Part shown: positions 25,094-33,438 of the stretch, one piece after another
How the letters are laid out: every line of letters starts with the position of its first letter
Position numbering within the stretch: the stretch's first letter is position 1
Source: Phycisphaerae bacterium
Lineage (GTDB): Bacteria; Planctomycetota; Phycisphaerae; UBA1845; UTPLA1
NCBI GenBank assembly: GCA_030432035.1
Contig: JAUIHO010000016.1
Span: forward strand, 1-39,911
Direction: 5' to 3'
DNA: 39,911 bases
Program-made: the position numbers and the translations under genes
The notes under the pieces: model-generated
Seen by the model: the letters and a program-made list of their open reading frames with translations, nothing else
Told to the model about the DNA's origin: nothing
The model's database searches: none

Positions 25094-25124
25094 AATCACC
25101 GGTTACAAACCGGTGCCACAGCGC
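25094..25124 (+). repeat. Palindromic repeat P1, copy 5
   Basis: Same as copy 4. It ends five bases before the hairpin that carries the flhA Shine-Dalgarno. Confidence 0.85.
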
Positions 25125-25129
25125 AGCTA

Positions 25130-25147
25130 GATCGAAAGGAGTCGATC
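25130..25147 (+). promoter_or_regulatory. Hairpin presenting the flhA Shine-Dalgarno in its loop
   Basis: GATCGA-AAGGAG-TCGATC is a perfect 6-bp stem whose six-base loop is exactly the Shine-Dalgarno. The ATG lies 13 bases after AAGGAG, longer than usual in linear sequence. Folding of the stem could bring the two closer or control access. Confidence 0.45.
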
Positions 25148-25154
25148 GACCGAC

Positions 25155-27251
25155 ATGGCAACAGCGCCCGCACCATTGGTGAAAGCCACGACGTTCCTGC
25201 AGGAACATCGCGATGTGGCATTCCCGTTGATGGCGCTGTCGCTGATTCTTGTCATTCTGATTCCGCTGCCGACGCCGATTCTCGACTTCCTCCTAGTCGC
25301 CAACATCACGCTCAGCGCTTTGGTGTTGTTGACGGTCATGTATATGAACGGGCCGCTGGAGTTTTCGGCGTTTCCGTCGTTGCTGTTATCGATGACGCTC
25401 TTGCGCTTGGTGTTAAACACAGCCACCACGCGTTTGATTCTGACCAATGCCGACGGCACGACGGCCGCCGCCGGTCGCGTGATCGAAGAGTTCTCCGGTT
25501 TTGTCGCCGCGGGCAGTATCGCCGTCGGTGTGATTATCTTCGTCATCATCACGGTCATTCAGTTCGTCGTAATCACCAAAGGTGCAACGCGCATCGCCGA
25601 AGTCGCCGCGCGTTTCACTCTCGATGCGATGCCCGGAAAGCAAATGGCCATCGACGCCGACTTATCCGCCGGTCTCATCGACGAAGGCGAAGCGCGCCGG
25701 CGACGCGACAACATCACCAAAGAGGCGGACTTCTACGGAGCGATGGATGGTGCCTCCAAATTCGTGCGCGGTGACGCCATCGCGGGCATCATCATCACGC
25801 TCGTTAACATCTTGGGCGGCATATACGTCGGTATGGTCGAGAAAGACCTGCCGCTGCTTTCGTGTTTAGAAGTTTTCACCAAGCTCACCATCGGTGACGG
25901 TCTCGTAACGCAGGTCCCCGCGTTTTTGGTTTCGATCGCGGCAGGCATGATTGTTACACGCAGCACCGCCAAAAGCAGCATGGGCGAGGAACTCATCGGT
26001 CAGATCGCATCGCGACCGGTCGCGATGATGCTGGCCGCGGGCTTTCTGGCGATTCTGTTGCTCACACCGTTACCCAAGACGCCACTGCTGATGGTCGGCG
26101 GCGGCATGGCCGGCATGGGTTACATGCTGTTTGGCAAGGAAAAGCGCGCTGCCGAAGTGCAACAACGCAAGGAAGCAAAGAAAACGGATGAACCCGAGCG
26201 CATCGAAACGGCGCTTAGCGTCGACGCGCTCGAACTCGAAGTCGGCTACGGCCTGATCAAACTGGTGGATAAGAAGCAGGGCGGCGAACTGCTCGATCGC
26301 ATTTATAAGCTGCGGCGCAGTATCGCAGCCGAGTTGGGCTTGATCGTGCCGCCGATTCGCATTCGCGATAATGTCGCGCTCGAACCCAATCAATATGCCG
26401 TCAAGCTGCGCGGGGCGCGCATTGCGGGCGGTGACCTGATGCCGGGGCACTGTCTCGCGATCGATTCGGGGGCGGTAAGCGAAAGCGTGCATGGTATCGC
26501 GACGAAAGAGCCTGCGTTTGGATTGAACGCGCTGTGGATACCCGAAGGCGATAAGGCGTTGGCCGAGCATCGCAACTACACCGTGGTCGATCCGACGAGC
26601 GTGTTGTCCACGCATCTCACAGAGTTAATCAAACGACACGCCGCGGAATTGTTGACGCGCGAAGATGTGAACCGCTTGCTCGATAACCTGCGCGAATCGA
26701 GCCCTAAGCTGGTCGAGGAAGTCATACCCGATGTGTTGAAGACCGGCGAATTGCAGGCAGTGCTGAGTTTGCTGTTGAAAGAGCGCGTGCCGATTCGCGA
26801 TCTGGGCATGATCGTCGAGACCGTCGGGGATTGGGCGCCGCGCACGAAAGATCCGGAGATTCTGGCCGAGTACGTGCGCAACGCGTTGGCGCGCAACATC
26901 TGCGAACAATACATGGACGAAAAGAGCGTGCTGCACGGCGTGACGCTCGACCCCGCTTTGGAAGATGCGGTGAACGCACACGTCGAGCGTAACGATCGCG
27001 GCGCGTTCTTCACGATGCCGCCGGCGATGGCGAACAAGATCATCGGTGCCGTGCGTGCCGAACTCGATCGCGCCGCCGCAAAGGTGACGACGGCCACGCC
27101 GGTGGTGTTGGCGTCGCCGCAGGTGCGGCAGTGGGTGCGGCGGCTGCTGGAGAGTGCGGCCCCGAACACGCCCGTGATGGGCTACAACGAAGTGGTGCGC
27201 GGCGTCGAAGTGCGTACGCACGGAATGGTGAACTATGAGCACGAAGATTAA
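25155..27251 (+). CDS. flhA: Flagellar export gate protein FlhA
   Basis: FlhA is the large nonameric export-gate protein that takes up chaperone-substrate complexes. The 698 residues have eight membrane segments (about 20-330). The cytoplasmic loop between them carries the conserved ARFTLDAMPGKQMAIDADL and EADFYGAMDGASKFVRGDA blocks. A soluble C-terminal domain follows (about 360-698). Length and motifs are normal. The end overlaps flhF by 17 bases. Confidence 0.97.
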   Translation: MATAPAPLVKATTFLQEHRDVAFPLMALSLILVILIPLPTPILDFLLVANITLSALVLLTVMYMNGPLEFSAFPSLLLSMTLLRLVLNTATTRLILTNADGTTAAAGRVIEEFSGFVAAGSIAVGVIIFVIITVIQFVVITKGATRIAEVAARFTLDAMPGKQMAIDADLSAGLIDEGEARRRRDNITKEADFYGAMDGASKFVRGDAIAGIIITLVNILGGIYVGMVEKDLPLLSCLEVFTKLTIGDGLVTQVPAFLVSIAAGMIVTRSTAKSSMGEELIGQIASRPVAMMLAAGFLAILLLTPLPKTPLLMVGGGMAGMGYMLFGKEKRAAEVQQRKEAKKTDEPERIETALSVDALELEVGYGLIKLVDKKQGGELLDRIYKLRRSIAAELGLIVPPIRIRDNVALEPNQYAVKLRGARIAGGDLMPGHCLAIDSGAVSESVHGIATKEPAFGLNALWIPEGDKALAEHRNYTVVDPTSVLSTHLTELIKRHAAELLTREDVNRLLDNLRESSPKLVEEVIPDVLKTGELQAVLSLLLKERVPIRDLGMIVETVGDWAPRTKDPEILAEYVRNALARNICEQYMDEKSVLHGVTLDPALEDAVNAHVERNDRGAFFTMPPAMANKIIGAVRAELDRAAAKVTTATPVVLASPQVRQWVRRLLESAAPNTPVMGYNEVVRGVEVRTHGMVNYEHED

Positions 27252-28692
27252 GACCTATCAGGGTAGCACGATGTCCGAAGCGCTGGCCAAGGTGAAGCAA
27301 GACCTGGGGCCGAACGCGATCATTCTGCACACGCGTACGGTGCAGCGCGGCGGTGTGTTGGGCATGGGTGCGCGCGCCATGGTGGAGATATCCGCGTCGA
27401 GCGATGAACGCGTCGCCGCCGTGCAGCGCAGCAACCTGCAGAAGGAACGCGCGTTTGTCATCGGCGACGACGGTGATGCACCACAGAGCGGCGTGAGTTC
27501 GCAAGGTCGCGCCGCGCTGAATGCATATGGTCAGCAGCCCGTCGAACCCAAGCAAGCGGCACCGAAAGCTCCAGCGATGAATCGGTTGGACAAGATACAA
27601 CTGCCGGACATCAAGCCGACGAAGACCGAGGCACCTGCGAAGCTCGCGAGTAAAGAGCCGACCAACGGCAACGGTAAGCAGATCGATATTGACTTGCCGA
27701 AGATGCCTGCGAGCAAGCTGCGCACCGGCAGCCACGGTGATGAATCCGCCATGCGCGCCGAACTCAATGAAATTCGGCAGATGGTGCAAGAACTCGTTGA
27801 ACGGTCGGATCGTACGCAGTATCCGGATGCACCGCGGCAGTTGGTGAACTTTTATTCGTATCTGATCGGCCAGGAAGTGGAAGAACAGCTTGCAAAAGAG
27901 TTGTTGCAACGCGTCGCGAAGAATCTCGACGTTGATAACGCGCGGCTGCACGGGCGCGTGGCGACCGAAGTGGTACGCATGGAGTTGAAACGACTTGTCG
28001 GTGAGATGTTGCCGTCGGCCGCGCCGCTAAAGTTAACGCGCACGGATAGCCCGACCGTCGTGGCGCTGGTCGGCCCGACGGGGGTGGGCAAGACGACGAC
28101 GATCGCCAAGCTAGCCGCCAACATGAAACTGCGCGAGAAGAAAAACGTCGGCCTGATCACGATCGATTCGTATCGTATTGCGGCCGTTGAGCAGTTAAAG
28201 ACGTACGCACAAATCTTAAAAGTGCCGCTGCTATCCGTGCTTAAACCGCAGGACATGGCAGACGCGTTGCAACGCATGAGCCACCTCGACTTGGTGTTGA
28301 TCGATACTGCCGGTCGCAGTCAGCGCGACGACATGCGTATTGCCGAACTCAGTTCGTTTTTGAAAGTCGCGCAGCCCGATCAGATTCACCTAGTACTGTC
28401 GTCGACCAGTCGGGAGCGCACCACGCGCGAGGCGATCGATCGTTTTGCACCGTTGGGCGTGACGCAACTGATTTTCACGAAGGTCGATGAAGCCGTCGGC
28501 ATGGGCGTGATGCTTAGCGTGTTGCGCCGCGTGAAGCTGCGCGTGAGTTACCTGACACACGGGCAAGCCGTTCCCGACGATATTGAAGTCGCAAGCGCCA
28601 GCCGCCTCGCGCGATTGATCCTGGGCTTCAACGAGGACGACGCGGAACCCAAGCGATCCGCAGCACCCCTCGCCGCCGGAGGTGTACGATGA
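27235..28692 (+). CDS. flhF: Flagellar placement GTPase FlhF
   Basis: FlhF is an SRP-type GTPase that sets where flagella form. The 485 residues start with the B-domain pattern KIKTYQGSTMSEALAKVKQDLGPNAIIL, in pieces. A Pro/Ala/Lys linker follows, then the N domain and the G domain with P-loop GPTGVGKTT (280-288). The later motifs LIDTAGRSQRDD and TKVDEAVGMG are present. It is translationally coupled to flhA upstream and to flhG downstream (ATGA). Together with FlhG this points to a defined, few-flagella pattern such as polar. Confidence 0.95.
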   Translation: MSTKIKTYQGSTMSEALAKVKQDLGPNAIILHTRTVQRGGVLGMGARAMVEISASSDERVAAVQRSNLQKERAFVIGDDGDAPQSGVSSQGRAALNAYGQQPVEPKQAAPKAPAMNRLDKIQLPDIKPTKTEAPAKLASKEPTNGNGKQIDIDLPKMPASKLRTGSHGDESAMRAELNEIRQMVQELVERSDRTQYPDAPRQLVNFYSYLIGQEVEEQLAKELLQRVAKNLDVDNARLHGRVATEVVRMELKRLVGEMLPSAAPLKLTRTDSPTVVALVGPTGVGKTTTIAKLAANMKLREKKNVGLITIDSYRIAAVEQLKTYAQILKVPLLSVLKPQDMADALQRMSHLDLVLIDTAGRSQRDDMRIAELSSFLKVAQPDQIHLVLSSTSRERTTREAIDRFAPLGVTQLIFTKVDEAVGMGVMLSVLRRVKLRVSYLTHGQAVPDDIEVASASRLARLILGFNEDDAEPKRSAAPLAAGGVR

Positions 28693-29582
28693 CGGCGATC
28701 ACCACCGACCAGGCAACGGCCTTGCGCCGCATGATGGAACAACACGAAGCGGCGGAACCAGCCGCCGTCGCGCCGCACCCACCGACAGGGCCATTCGTTA
28801 TCGCCGTCGCGAGCGGTAAAGGCGGCGTGGGCAAGAGTAATGTGGCCGTGAACTTGTCGTGGACCTTAGCAGCGGCGGGGCAGCGCGTGTTGTTGCTCGA
28901 TGCCGATCTTGGCACGGCCAATGCCGATGTGCTGCTCGGTGTGCGCCCTCGGCATCATCTGGGTGATGTGCTTGGCGGTCGCTGCGCACTCGACGACGCG
29001 GCGCAGTTGGTCGCACCACAATTGCGGCTGATTCCCGGTGCGTCGGGCATCGGTGAAGTGGCCAATCTTGGTGACGCCCAGCGAGAGCGATTGTTGAACG
29101 GCATGGCGCGATTGGAACAGTCGTGCGACACGCTCATCATCGATTGCGGTGCGGGCATTTCGCAGAACGTGCTGGCGTTTGCGCAAGCCGCCGATCAGTT
29201 GTTGCTTGTGACGACGCCGGAGCCAACGGCGCTGGCCGATGCCTATTCACTGGTGAAAGTAGCGAGCCGCATGCAACACACGCCCGAGCTCGCGTTGGTG
29301 GTGAACGCCGTGTTGGATCGTCAGGAAGGGCGCGACGCCACGCAGCGCTTCACGTCTGCCGCCGCGCGATTTCTGCAAATCGCCGTGGATGATTTCGGGC
29401 AAATTCCGCGCGACCCGCGCGTGCCCCTTGCCGTGCGCGAACGTCGCCCAGTCGTTCATGTCTATCCGCGTTCGCCCGCCGCACGGGCGATATCAGCTTT
29501 GGCCGAGCGGATATTATCGCGCAATGCCGGTCCCTCGGTTCGGCGCGGATTTTTCCAACAGATATTCGGCCTTTTCTACTGA
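28689..29582 (+). CDS. flhG: Flagellar number regulator FlhG (MinD-like ATPase)
   Basis: FlhG limits flagellar number and acts on FlhF. The 297 residues begin with DQATALRRMM (7-16), the DQAxxLR motif that activates the FlhF GTPase. The deviant Walker A KGGVGKS (44-50), LLLDADLGTANADVLLG and IIDCGAGIS follow. The C-terminus ends in a short Phe/Tyr-rich helix (FFQQIFGLFY) suited to reversible membrane binding. The start overlaps the flhF stop. Confidence 0.95.
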   Translation: MTAITTDQATALRRMMEQHEAAEPAAVAPHPPTGPFVIAVASGKGGVGKSNVAVNLSWTLAAAGQRVLLLDADLGTANADVLLGVRPRHHLGDVLGGRCALDDAAQLVAPQLRLIPGASGIGEVANLGDAQRERLLNGMARLEQSCDTLIIDCGAGISQNVLAFAQAADQLLLVTTPEPTALADAYSLVKVASRMQHTPELALVVNAVLDRQEGRDATQRFTSAAARFLQIAVDDFGQIPRDPRVPLAVRERRPVVHVYPRSPAARAISALAERILSRNAGPSVRRGFFQQIFGLFY

Positions 29583-29656
29583 ACCCGCCCGCAACCTTCG
29601 CCGATGCCCTATTACCGTCGAAGCCCGAAAACCGTCTAGCGGAGTGCGGCTAAACG

Positions 29657-29917
29657 TTGATTCAGTTGTTTGCGTCGATCTGTGCGCTACTCGCCTTCAG
29701 CGCCGCCATCTTGGTGGGGTTGTTCACTGGTGCTGCGCCTGCAGATTTGATCCCGAAAGCCGTCACCGCGTTGGTCGGTGGCTACATCTTAGGGACGGTC
29801 GCGGCTTGGATCGGAATGCACATCATTCGCGATCAAACGCAGCCCGACGAACCGACGATTGACAACGCGACGGATGACGCAGGCGGCGACGCCGACGTCA
29901 CGATCGTCGGCAGTTAA
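29657..29917 (+). CDS. Small two-helix membrane protein, unknown function
   Basis: This 86-residue protein has two hydrophobic helices (about 3-24 and 34-56) joined by a short loop with a Pro-Ala-Asp turn. The C-terminal tail is acidic and probably cytoplasmic. The TTG is the only start possible because an in-frame stop lies six bases before it, and a GGAG-like site lies upstream. It sits between flhG and fliA on the same strand. I do not recognise the family. A role as a membrane partner of FlhG or the motor is possible but unsupported. Confidence 0.65.
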   Translation: MIQLFASICALLAFSAAILVGLFTGAAPADLIPKAVTALVGGYILGTVAAWIGMHIIRDQTQPDEPTIDNATDDAGGDADVTIVGS

Positions 29918-29926
29918 CGCTTAGAT

Positions 29927-29951
29927 CAGAGCCGTATCCGTAAGGAAGCGG
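29927..29951 (+). repeat. Dispersed repeat P5, copy 2
   Basis: This matches 8320-8344 at 22 of 25 bases, including the full CCGTAAGGAAGCGG end. As in the first copy, it starts about 10 bases after a stop codon. Confidence 0.65.
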
Positions 29952-30093
29952 TTAGCGAATCTTTGCGAGGCAAGTTTGATACGCGGAAAAGCATCCGATC
30001 GAGCGCGATTTCGACGTCACGCTCGGCCGATTCTGAACAGCAAGTAAGAAAATTGCACGCCCACAAACGCATTCACCTTGGGGAGCAACCGGC

Positions 30094-30870
30094 ATGGCCC
30101 TGGCAGCGAACATCGACATCAAGCAGGTTTGGGTAGATTACAAGGCCAACCCCACCGAAGAACTGCGCAACGTTCTGATCGAAAACTACGCACAATTGGT
30201 GCGCTTCAACGCCGAACGCGTGCATTCCAAGCTGCCAACTGAGGTCGATGTCGAAGACTTGGTCTCAGCCGGCATGTTCGGTTTGATTGACGCGATCGAT
30301 GCGTTCGATATGGAACGCGGCGTGAAGTTTGAAACGTACTGTTCGCCGCGCGTGCGGGGTGCGATTCTCGACGAACTCCGCGCGATGGACTGGGTGCCGC
30401 GACTTGTGCGCAATCGATCCCAGAAGGTTCAGAATGCGACGAAGGAACTGCAAAGCGAATTGGGCCGCATGCCCAGCGAGAAGGAAGTTGCCCGGCGCAT
30501 CGGCGTCGATAAGGAAGAATTTAAACGCATCAAGCGCGACGGTGTGGCCGTCAGCATGACGTCGCTTTCGCGCAAGGCCTTCACGAGCGATTCGACGCGC
30601 GAAGTCTCCGAAGTGGAAGTGATGCGCGACGAGCGCGCCACCGACCCGCAGGTCGAGCTGCAAAAGTCGGATTTGAAGACGTTGATTCAATCCAACCTGA
30701 CGGCGACCGAACGGTTGATTTTGGTATTGTATTATTATGAAGAGATGACGATGAAAGAAATCGGCGTGACGCTCGACTTATCGGAAAGCCGCGTCAGCCA
30801 GATGCACTCGGCCATCGTCGAACGGCTGCGTTTTCAGCTATGGCAGCGCGACCGCGAATTCCGCCCCTGA
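30094..30870 (+). CDS. fliA: Flagellar sigma factor FliA (sigma-28, WhiG type)
   Basis: FliA drives late flagellar genes such as filament and chemotaxis. The 258 residues show region 2 (DLVSAGMFGLIDAIDAFD and VKFETYCSPRVRGAILDELR). Region 3 follows (LGRMPSEKEVARRIGVD), then region 4 with the helix-turn-helix LDLSESRVSQMHSAIVERLR. A good GGGGAG site precedes the ATG. No FlgM-like anti-sigma gene is seen in the window. Confidence 0.95.
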   Translation: MALAANIDIKQVWVDYKANPTEELRNVLIENYAQLVRFNAERVHSKLPTEVDVEDLVSAGMFGLIDAIDAFDMERGVKFETYCSPRVRGAILDELRAMDWVPRLVRNRSQKVQNATKELQSELGRMPSEKEVARRIGVDKEEFKRIKRDGVAVSMTSLSRKAFTSDSTREVSEVEVMRDERATDPQVELQKSDLKTLIQSNLTATERLILVLYYYEEMTMKEIGVTLDLSESRVSQMHSAIVERLRFQLWQRDREFRP

Positions 30871-31221
30871 TGGCCACCGGCCAATCTTGCCGATTAACAC
30901 AATAGCGAATTTGCGTCGAAGCGTGCGATGCCGTGCGAGGATGCGCGTCTGTGCGTTGATGCATGATGCCGCGTCGAAACGTAAGCCGTCGGAGCTGCGT
31001 CCGATGGAAGCGCATTGCCGCCGCGCACCTTCAGAGCCGCGTCCTGTGGACGCATGAATGCTTGAGCGCGATCGGCCCTCGACGTAGGGCGGGTTCCACC
31101 CGCCATCGCGCGCGATGTTGTTAACGTCGATGATTTGTCTTATCGATCGGCGGCGCGCGCCCAGTCCTTCGCGCCATCGAAGATTGGGGTTCGACGATTC
31201 GCAAACCGAATGAGGTGACCC
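30871..31221. other. Intergenic region behind fliA
   Basis: There is no coding frame of quality here. A short GGCC-ACC-GGCC hairpin follows the fliA stop (about 30873). A GTAG-led palindrome GGCGGG-TTCCA-CCCGCC lies at 31084-31104 and is similar in design to family P2. A GAGGTGA ribosome site for the next gene ends the region. Confidence 0.5.
31084..31104 (+). repeat. GTAG-led palindrome related to P2
   Basis: GTA followed by GGGCGGG-TTCCA-CCCGCC. It has the same GTAGG lead as P2 but a different stem. It would form a 6-bp GC-only stem in RNA. Confidence 0.65.
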
Positions 31222-31545
31222 ATGTCTGCCATTCCACCCCATGCCGTCGGCTCGGTCTTGCAATCGGGCATGGCTCAACAGGTCCAATCGGCGGCGCGCG
31301 ACAGCGAAGAAAACCTACGCGGCGACGCCTCGCGCGAACTCACGGGCAAGGGCGGATCGGAAGATGTGATCGAAATTGAAGAGACAGACTCGCAAACGAA
31401 GGTCGATGCCGAAGGCGGCGGCCAAGGCAGCCAAGGCCGCCACGACGCGCCGCCGGAAGATGATGATGCGGCAAGTGACACCAAACCGCGCGGCGGCGTG
31501 ACTTACGACGACGATGGAACGCCACACTTGGATATCTCGGCGTGA
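31222..31545 (+). CDS. Small acidic, probably disordered protein, unknown function
   Basis: The 107 residues are rich in Asp, Glu, Gly and Gln. A short N-terminal part (IPPHAVGSVLQSGMAQQVQSA) might form a helix. The rest has low complexity (EGGGQGSQGRHDAPPEDDD) and ends in a DDDGTPHLDISA motif. A strong GAGGTGA site supports the start. It follows fliA on the same strand and may be the last gene of the flagellar region. No signal peptide or membrane segment is seen, and I do not recognise it. Confidence 0.65.
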   Translation: MSAIPPHAVGSVLQSGMAQQVQSAARDSEENLRGDASRELTGKGGSEDVIEIEETDSQTKVDAEGGGQGSQGRHDAPPEDDDAASDTKPRGGVTYDDDGTPHLDISA

Positions 31546-31556
31546 TCCGCGCTTAT

Positions 31557-31585
31557 TTGGTTAATAAAATTCCCGCCTCTACAAT
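31557..31585 (+). promoter_or_regulatory. Sigma-70-type promoter before the GltB-like gene
   Basis: TTGGTT (31557-31562), 17 bases, TACAAT (31580-31585), in an A/T-rich block. The start would lie near 31592, about 60 bases ahead of the ATG. It marks the end of the flagellar region and the start of a separately controlled gene. Confidence 0.55.
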
Positions 31586-31652
31586 AACTCTATAAGCAAG
31601 ACGAAACCGAAATCAAATCGATGAATCGCGCGCTGTCTAAAGAGCTATTCCC

Positions 31653-33242
31653 ATGGTCAAACAAATCTTCGCCGTTCTCCTGCTCATTACCGTTGGTCTC
31701 GTCGCGCTCGCATTCGCGTGGTCGCCCGCATGGTGGTTCTTCTTGTTCTGGGGGCCGGTGCTTGCTGTGGCCGTGCACGACGCGCTGCAACCCAATCAGG
31801 CCGTCAAACGCAACTTTCCCGTCATTGGCCACTTTCGTTACATGTTCGAAGCGATACGACCGGAGATCAATCAATACTTCATCGAATCCAACACCGACGG
31901 CACACCCTTCAATCGCGAAATCCGCAGCATCGCCTATCAGCGCGCCAAGCTCGAATTGCAAACGCTGCCGTTCGGTACGCAACGCGATGTTTATGAAGTG
32001 GGTTACGAATGGATTAACCATTCGCTCAACGCCAAGCACCCGCGCGATGAAGACCCCAAGGTGCGCATCGGTAACGGCGGTTGTAGCCAGCCGTACGACG
32101 CGTCACTATTGAACATCTCGGCGATGAGCTACGGCTCGCTTTCGAGCGCCTCCATTCGCGCGCTCAACGGTGGTGCCAAGCGCGGCGGCTTCTTTCATAA
32201 CACCGGCGAGGGCGGCGTAAGCAAACACCATCTCGAACCCGGTGGCGATTTGTGTTGGCAGATCGGCACGGGTTACTTCGGTTGTCGCGATAAAGATGGC
32301 AACTTCGACGCGGACTTGTTTGAAGCACAGGCGGCGCATCCCAATATCAAAATGATCGAGGTGAAGCTGTCGCAAGGAGCCAAGCCCGGTCATGGCGGTA
32401 TCTTGCCGGCCAAGAAGATCACCGACGAGATCGCGGCGATCCGCCATGTGCCCAAAGGCCAGGACGTGCTTTCGCCACCGTCGCACTCGGCCTTCGATTC
32501 GCCGCGCGGATTGCTGATGTTTCTCACCAAACTGCGTGAGCTAAGCGGCGGCAAGCCCGTCGGCTTTAAGTTGTGCGTGGGTTTGCCAACCGAATTTATT
32601 GCGATCTGCAAGGCCATGCGCGAGATCGAACAATACCCCGACTTCATTACTGTCGATGGCGGTGAAGGCGGCACCGGCGCCGCGCCGTTGGAGTTTTCCA
32701 ACTCGGTCGGTTCGCCGTTAACCGATGGGTTGGTGTTCGTGCACAACGCGCTGGCTGGCTTCGATCTGCGCGATCATATTAAGCTGATCGCCGCAGGTAA
32801 GGTCGTGACGGGGTTCAACATCGCTGCGCGCTTGGCGGCGGGTGCCGACCTGTGCTATTCGGCACGCGGTTTCATGTTGGCGCTGGGCTGCATTCAAGCA
32901 CGGCGCTGCAACAGCAACCATTGCCCCGTGGGCGTGGCGACGACCAATCCGGCCCTCGTGCGCGGTCTCGACGTTACAGATAAGACGGTGCGCGTGGCAA
33001 ACTTTCACGATGAGACGATTAAGGCATTTGTCGAGTTGCTCGGCGCTGCGGGTTTGGAGGACTCGGACGATCTGCGACCTTGGCATGTGTATCGCCGCGT
33101 GTCGGAACGACGCGTCGAAACGTACGATCGAATCTATCGGTATTTAAAATCGGGCGAGCTGCTGGCGGAAGAAGCCCCCGGCGAACAATGGGCGGCCTGG
33201 TTGAAGCATGCATCGGTGGAGCGGTTTGGGGCCGCGGCGTGA
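31653..33242 (+). CDS. Membrane-anchored FMN glutamate-synthase-like oxidoreductase
   Basis: The 529 residues begin with two hydrophobic segments (about 5-25 and 28-46). A complete GltB-type FMN domain follows. Motifs include AMSYGSLSSASIRALNGGAK, GEGGVSKHHLEPGGDL, QGAKPGHGGILPAKKI and TVDGGEGGTGAAPLEF. The cysteine pattern C-x5-C-x4-C in GCIQARRCNSNHCPVGVAT fits the 3Fe-4S site of glutamate synthase. The glutaminase domain is absent. Such stand-alone proteins are annotated as FMN-binding glutamate synthase family, and their substrate is mostly unknown. The start has a modest AAAGAG site. Membrane anchoring is inferred from the two helices. Confidence 0.88.
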   Translation: MVKQIFAVLLLITVGLVALAFAWSPAWWFFLFWGPVLAVAVHDALQPNQAVKRNFPVIGHFRYMFEAIRPEINQYFIESNTDGTPFNREIRSIAYQRAKLELQTLPFGTQRDVYEVGYEWINHSLNAKHPRDEDPKVRIGNGGCSQPYDASLLNISAMSYGSLSSASIRALNGGAKRGGFFHNTGEGGVSKHHLEPGGDLCWQIGTGYFGCRDKDGNFDADLFEAQAAHPNIKMIEVKLSQGAKPGHGGILPAKKITDEIAAIRHVPKGQDVLSPPSHSAFDSPRGLLMFLTKLRELSGGKPVGFKLCVGLPTEFIAICKAMREIEQYPDFITVDGGEGGTGAAPLEFSNSVGSPLTDGLVFVHNALAGFDLRDHIKLIAAGKVVTGFNIAARLAAGADLCYSARGFMLALGCIQARRCNSNHCPVGVATTNPALVRGLDVTDKTVRVANFHDETIKAFVELLGAAGLEDSDDLRPWHVYRRVSERRVETYDRIYRYLKSGELLAEEAPGEQWAAWLKHASVERFGAAA

Positions 33243-33296
33243 CGCGAAAAGCCTTTTTTGTTATTCAGGGAAATCCGTATAATTGCGCGAGCAATT

Positions 33297-33324
33297 CGTA
33301 GGTCAGGTGATAACCTGACCTACG
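33297..33324. repeat. Perfect 11-bp inverted repeat
   Basis: Arms CGTAGGTCAGG and CCTGACCTACG enclose TGATAA. It has the same GTAGG lead as P2 but is fully symmetrical. It lies between the GltB-like and OleA-like genes and could act as a hairpin on either strand. Confidence 0.75.
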
Positions 33325-33403
33325 GCATGCCGTGTCGTTTCGGCTGCGCCGTCCGGTTATTGACGCGAATGGTCGTCCCAATTCCTAAATCAGTGATCCC
33401 CTT

Positions 33404-33409
33404 TATAAT
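33404..33409 (+). promoter_or_regulatory. Likely -10 element of the OleA-like gene
   Basis: A perfect TATAAT lies 30 bases before the ATG. No good -35 is at 16-18 bases. A start near 33416 would leave a leader of about 23 bases. Confidence 0.4.
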
Positions 33410-33438
33410 ACGCCGCTCGACACTGCGAGCCCCAAACC

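Noticed and set aside
24940-25124. Repeat block as a CRISPR array
   Set aside because: The repeats belong to three different palindromic families, spacing is irregular, and no cas gene is present.
27040-27951. 303-codon antisense open frame opposite flhA/flhF
   Set aside because: It is His/Arg-rich shadow sequence with no domain pattern, and both real genes on the + strand are certain.
33278-33283. TATAAT behind the GltB-like gene as a promoter
   Set aside because: There is no -35, and the inverted repeat at 33297 would interrupt the leader. The TATAAT at 33404 is better placed.
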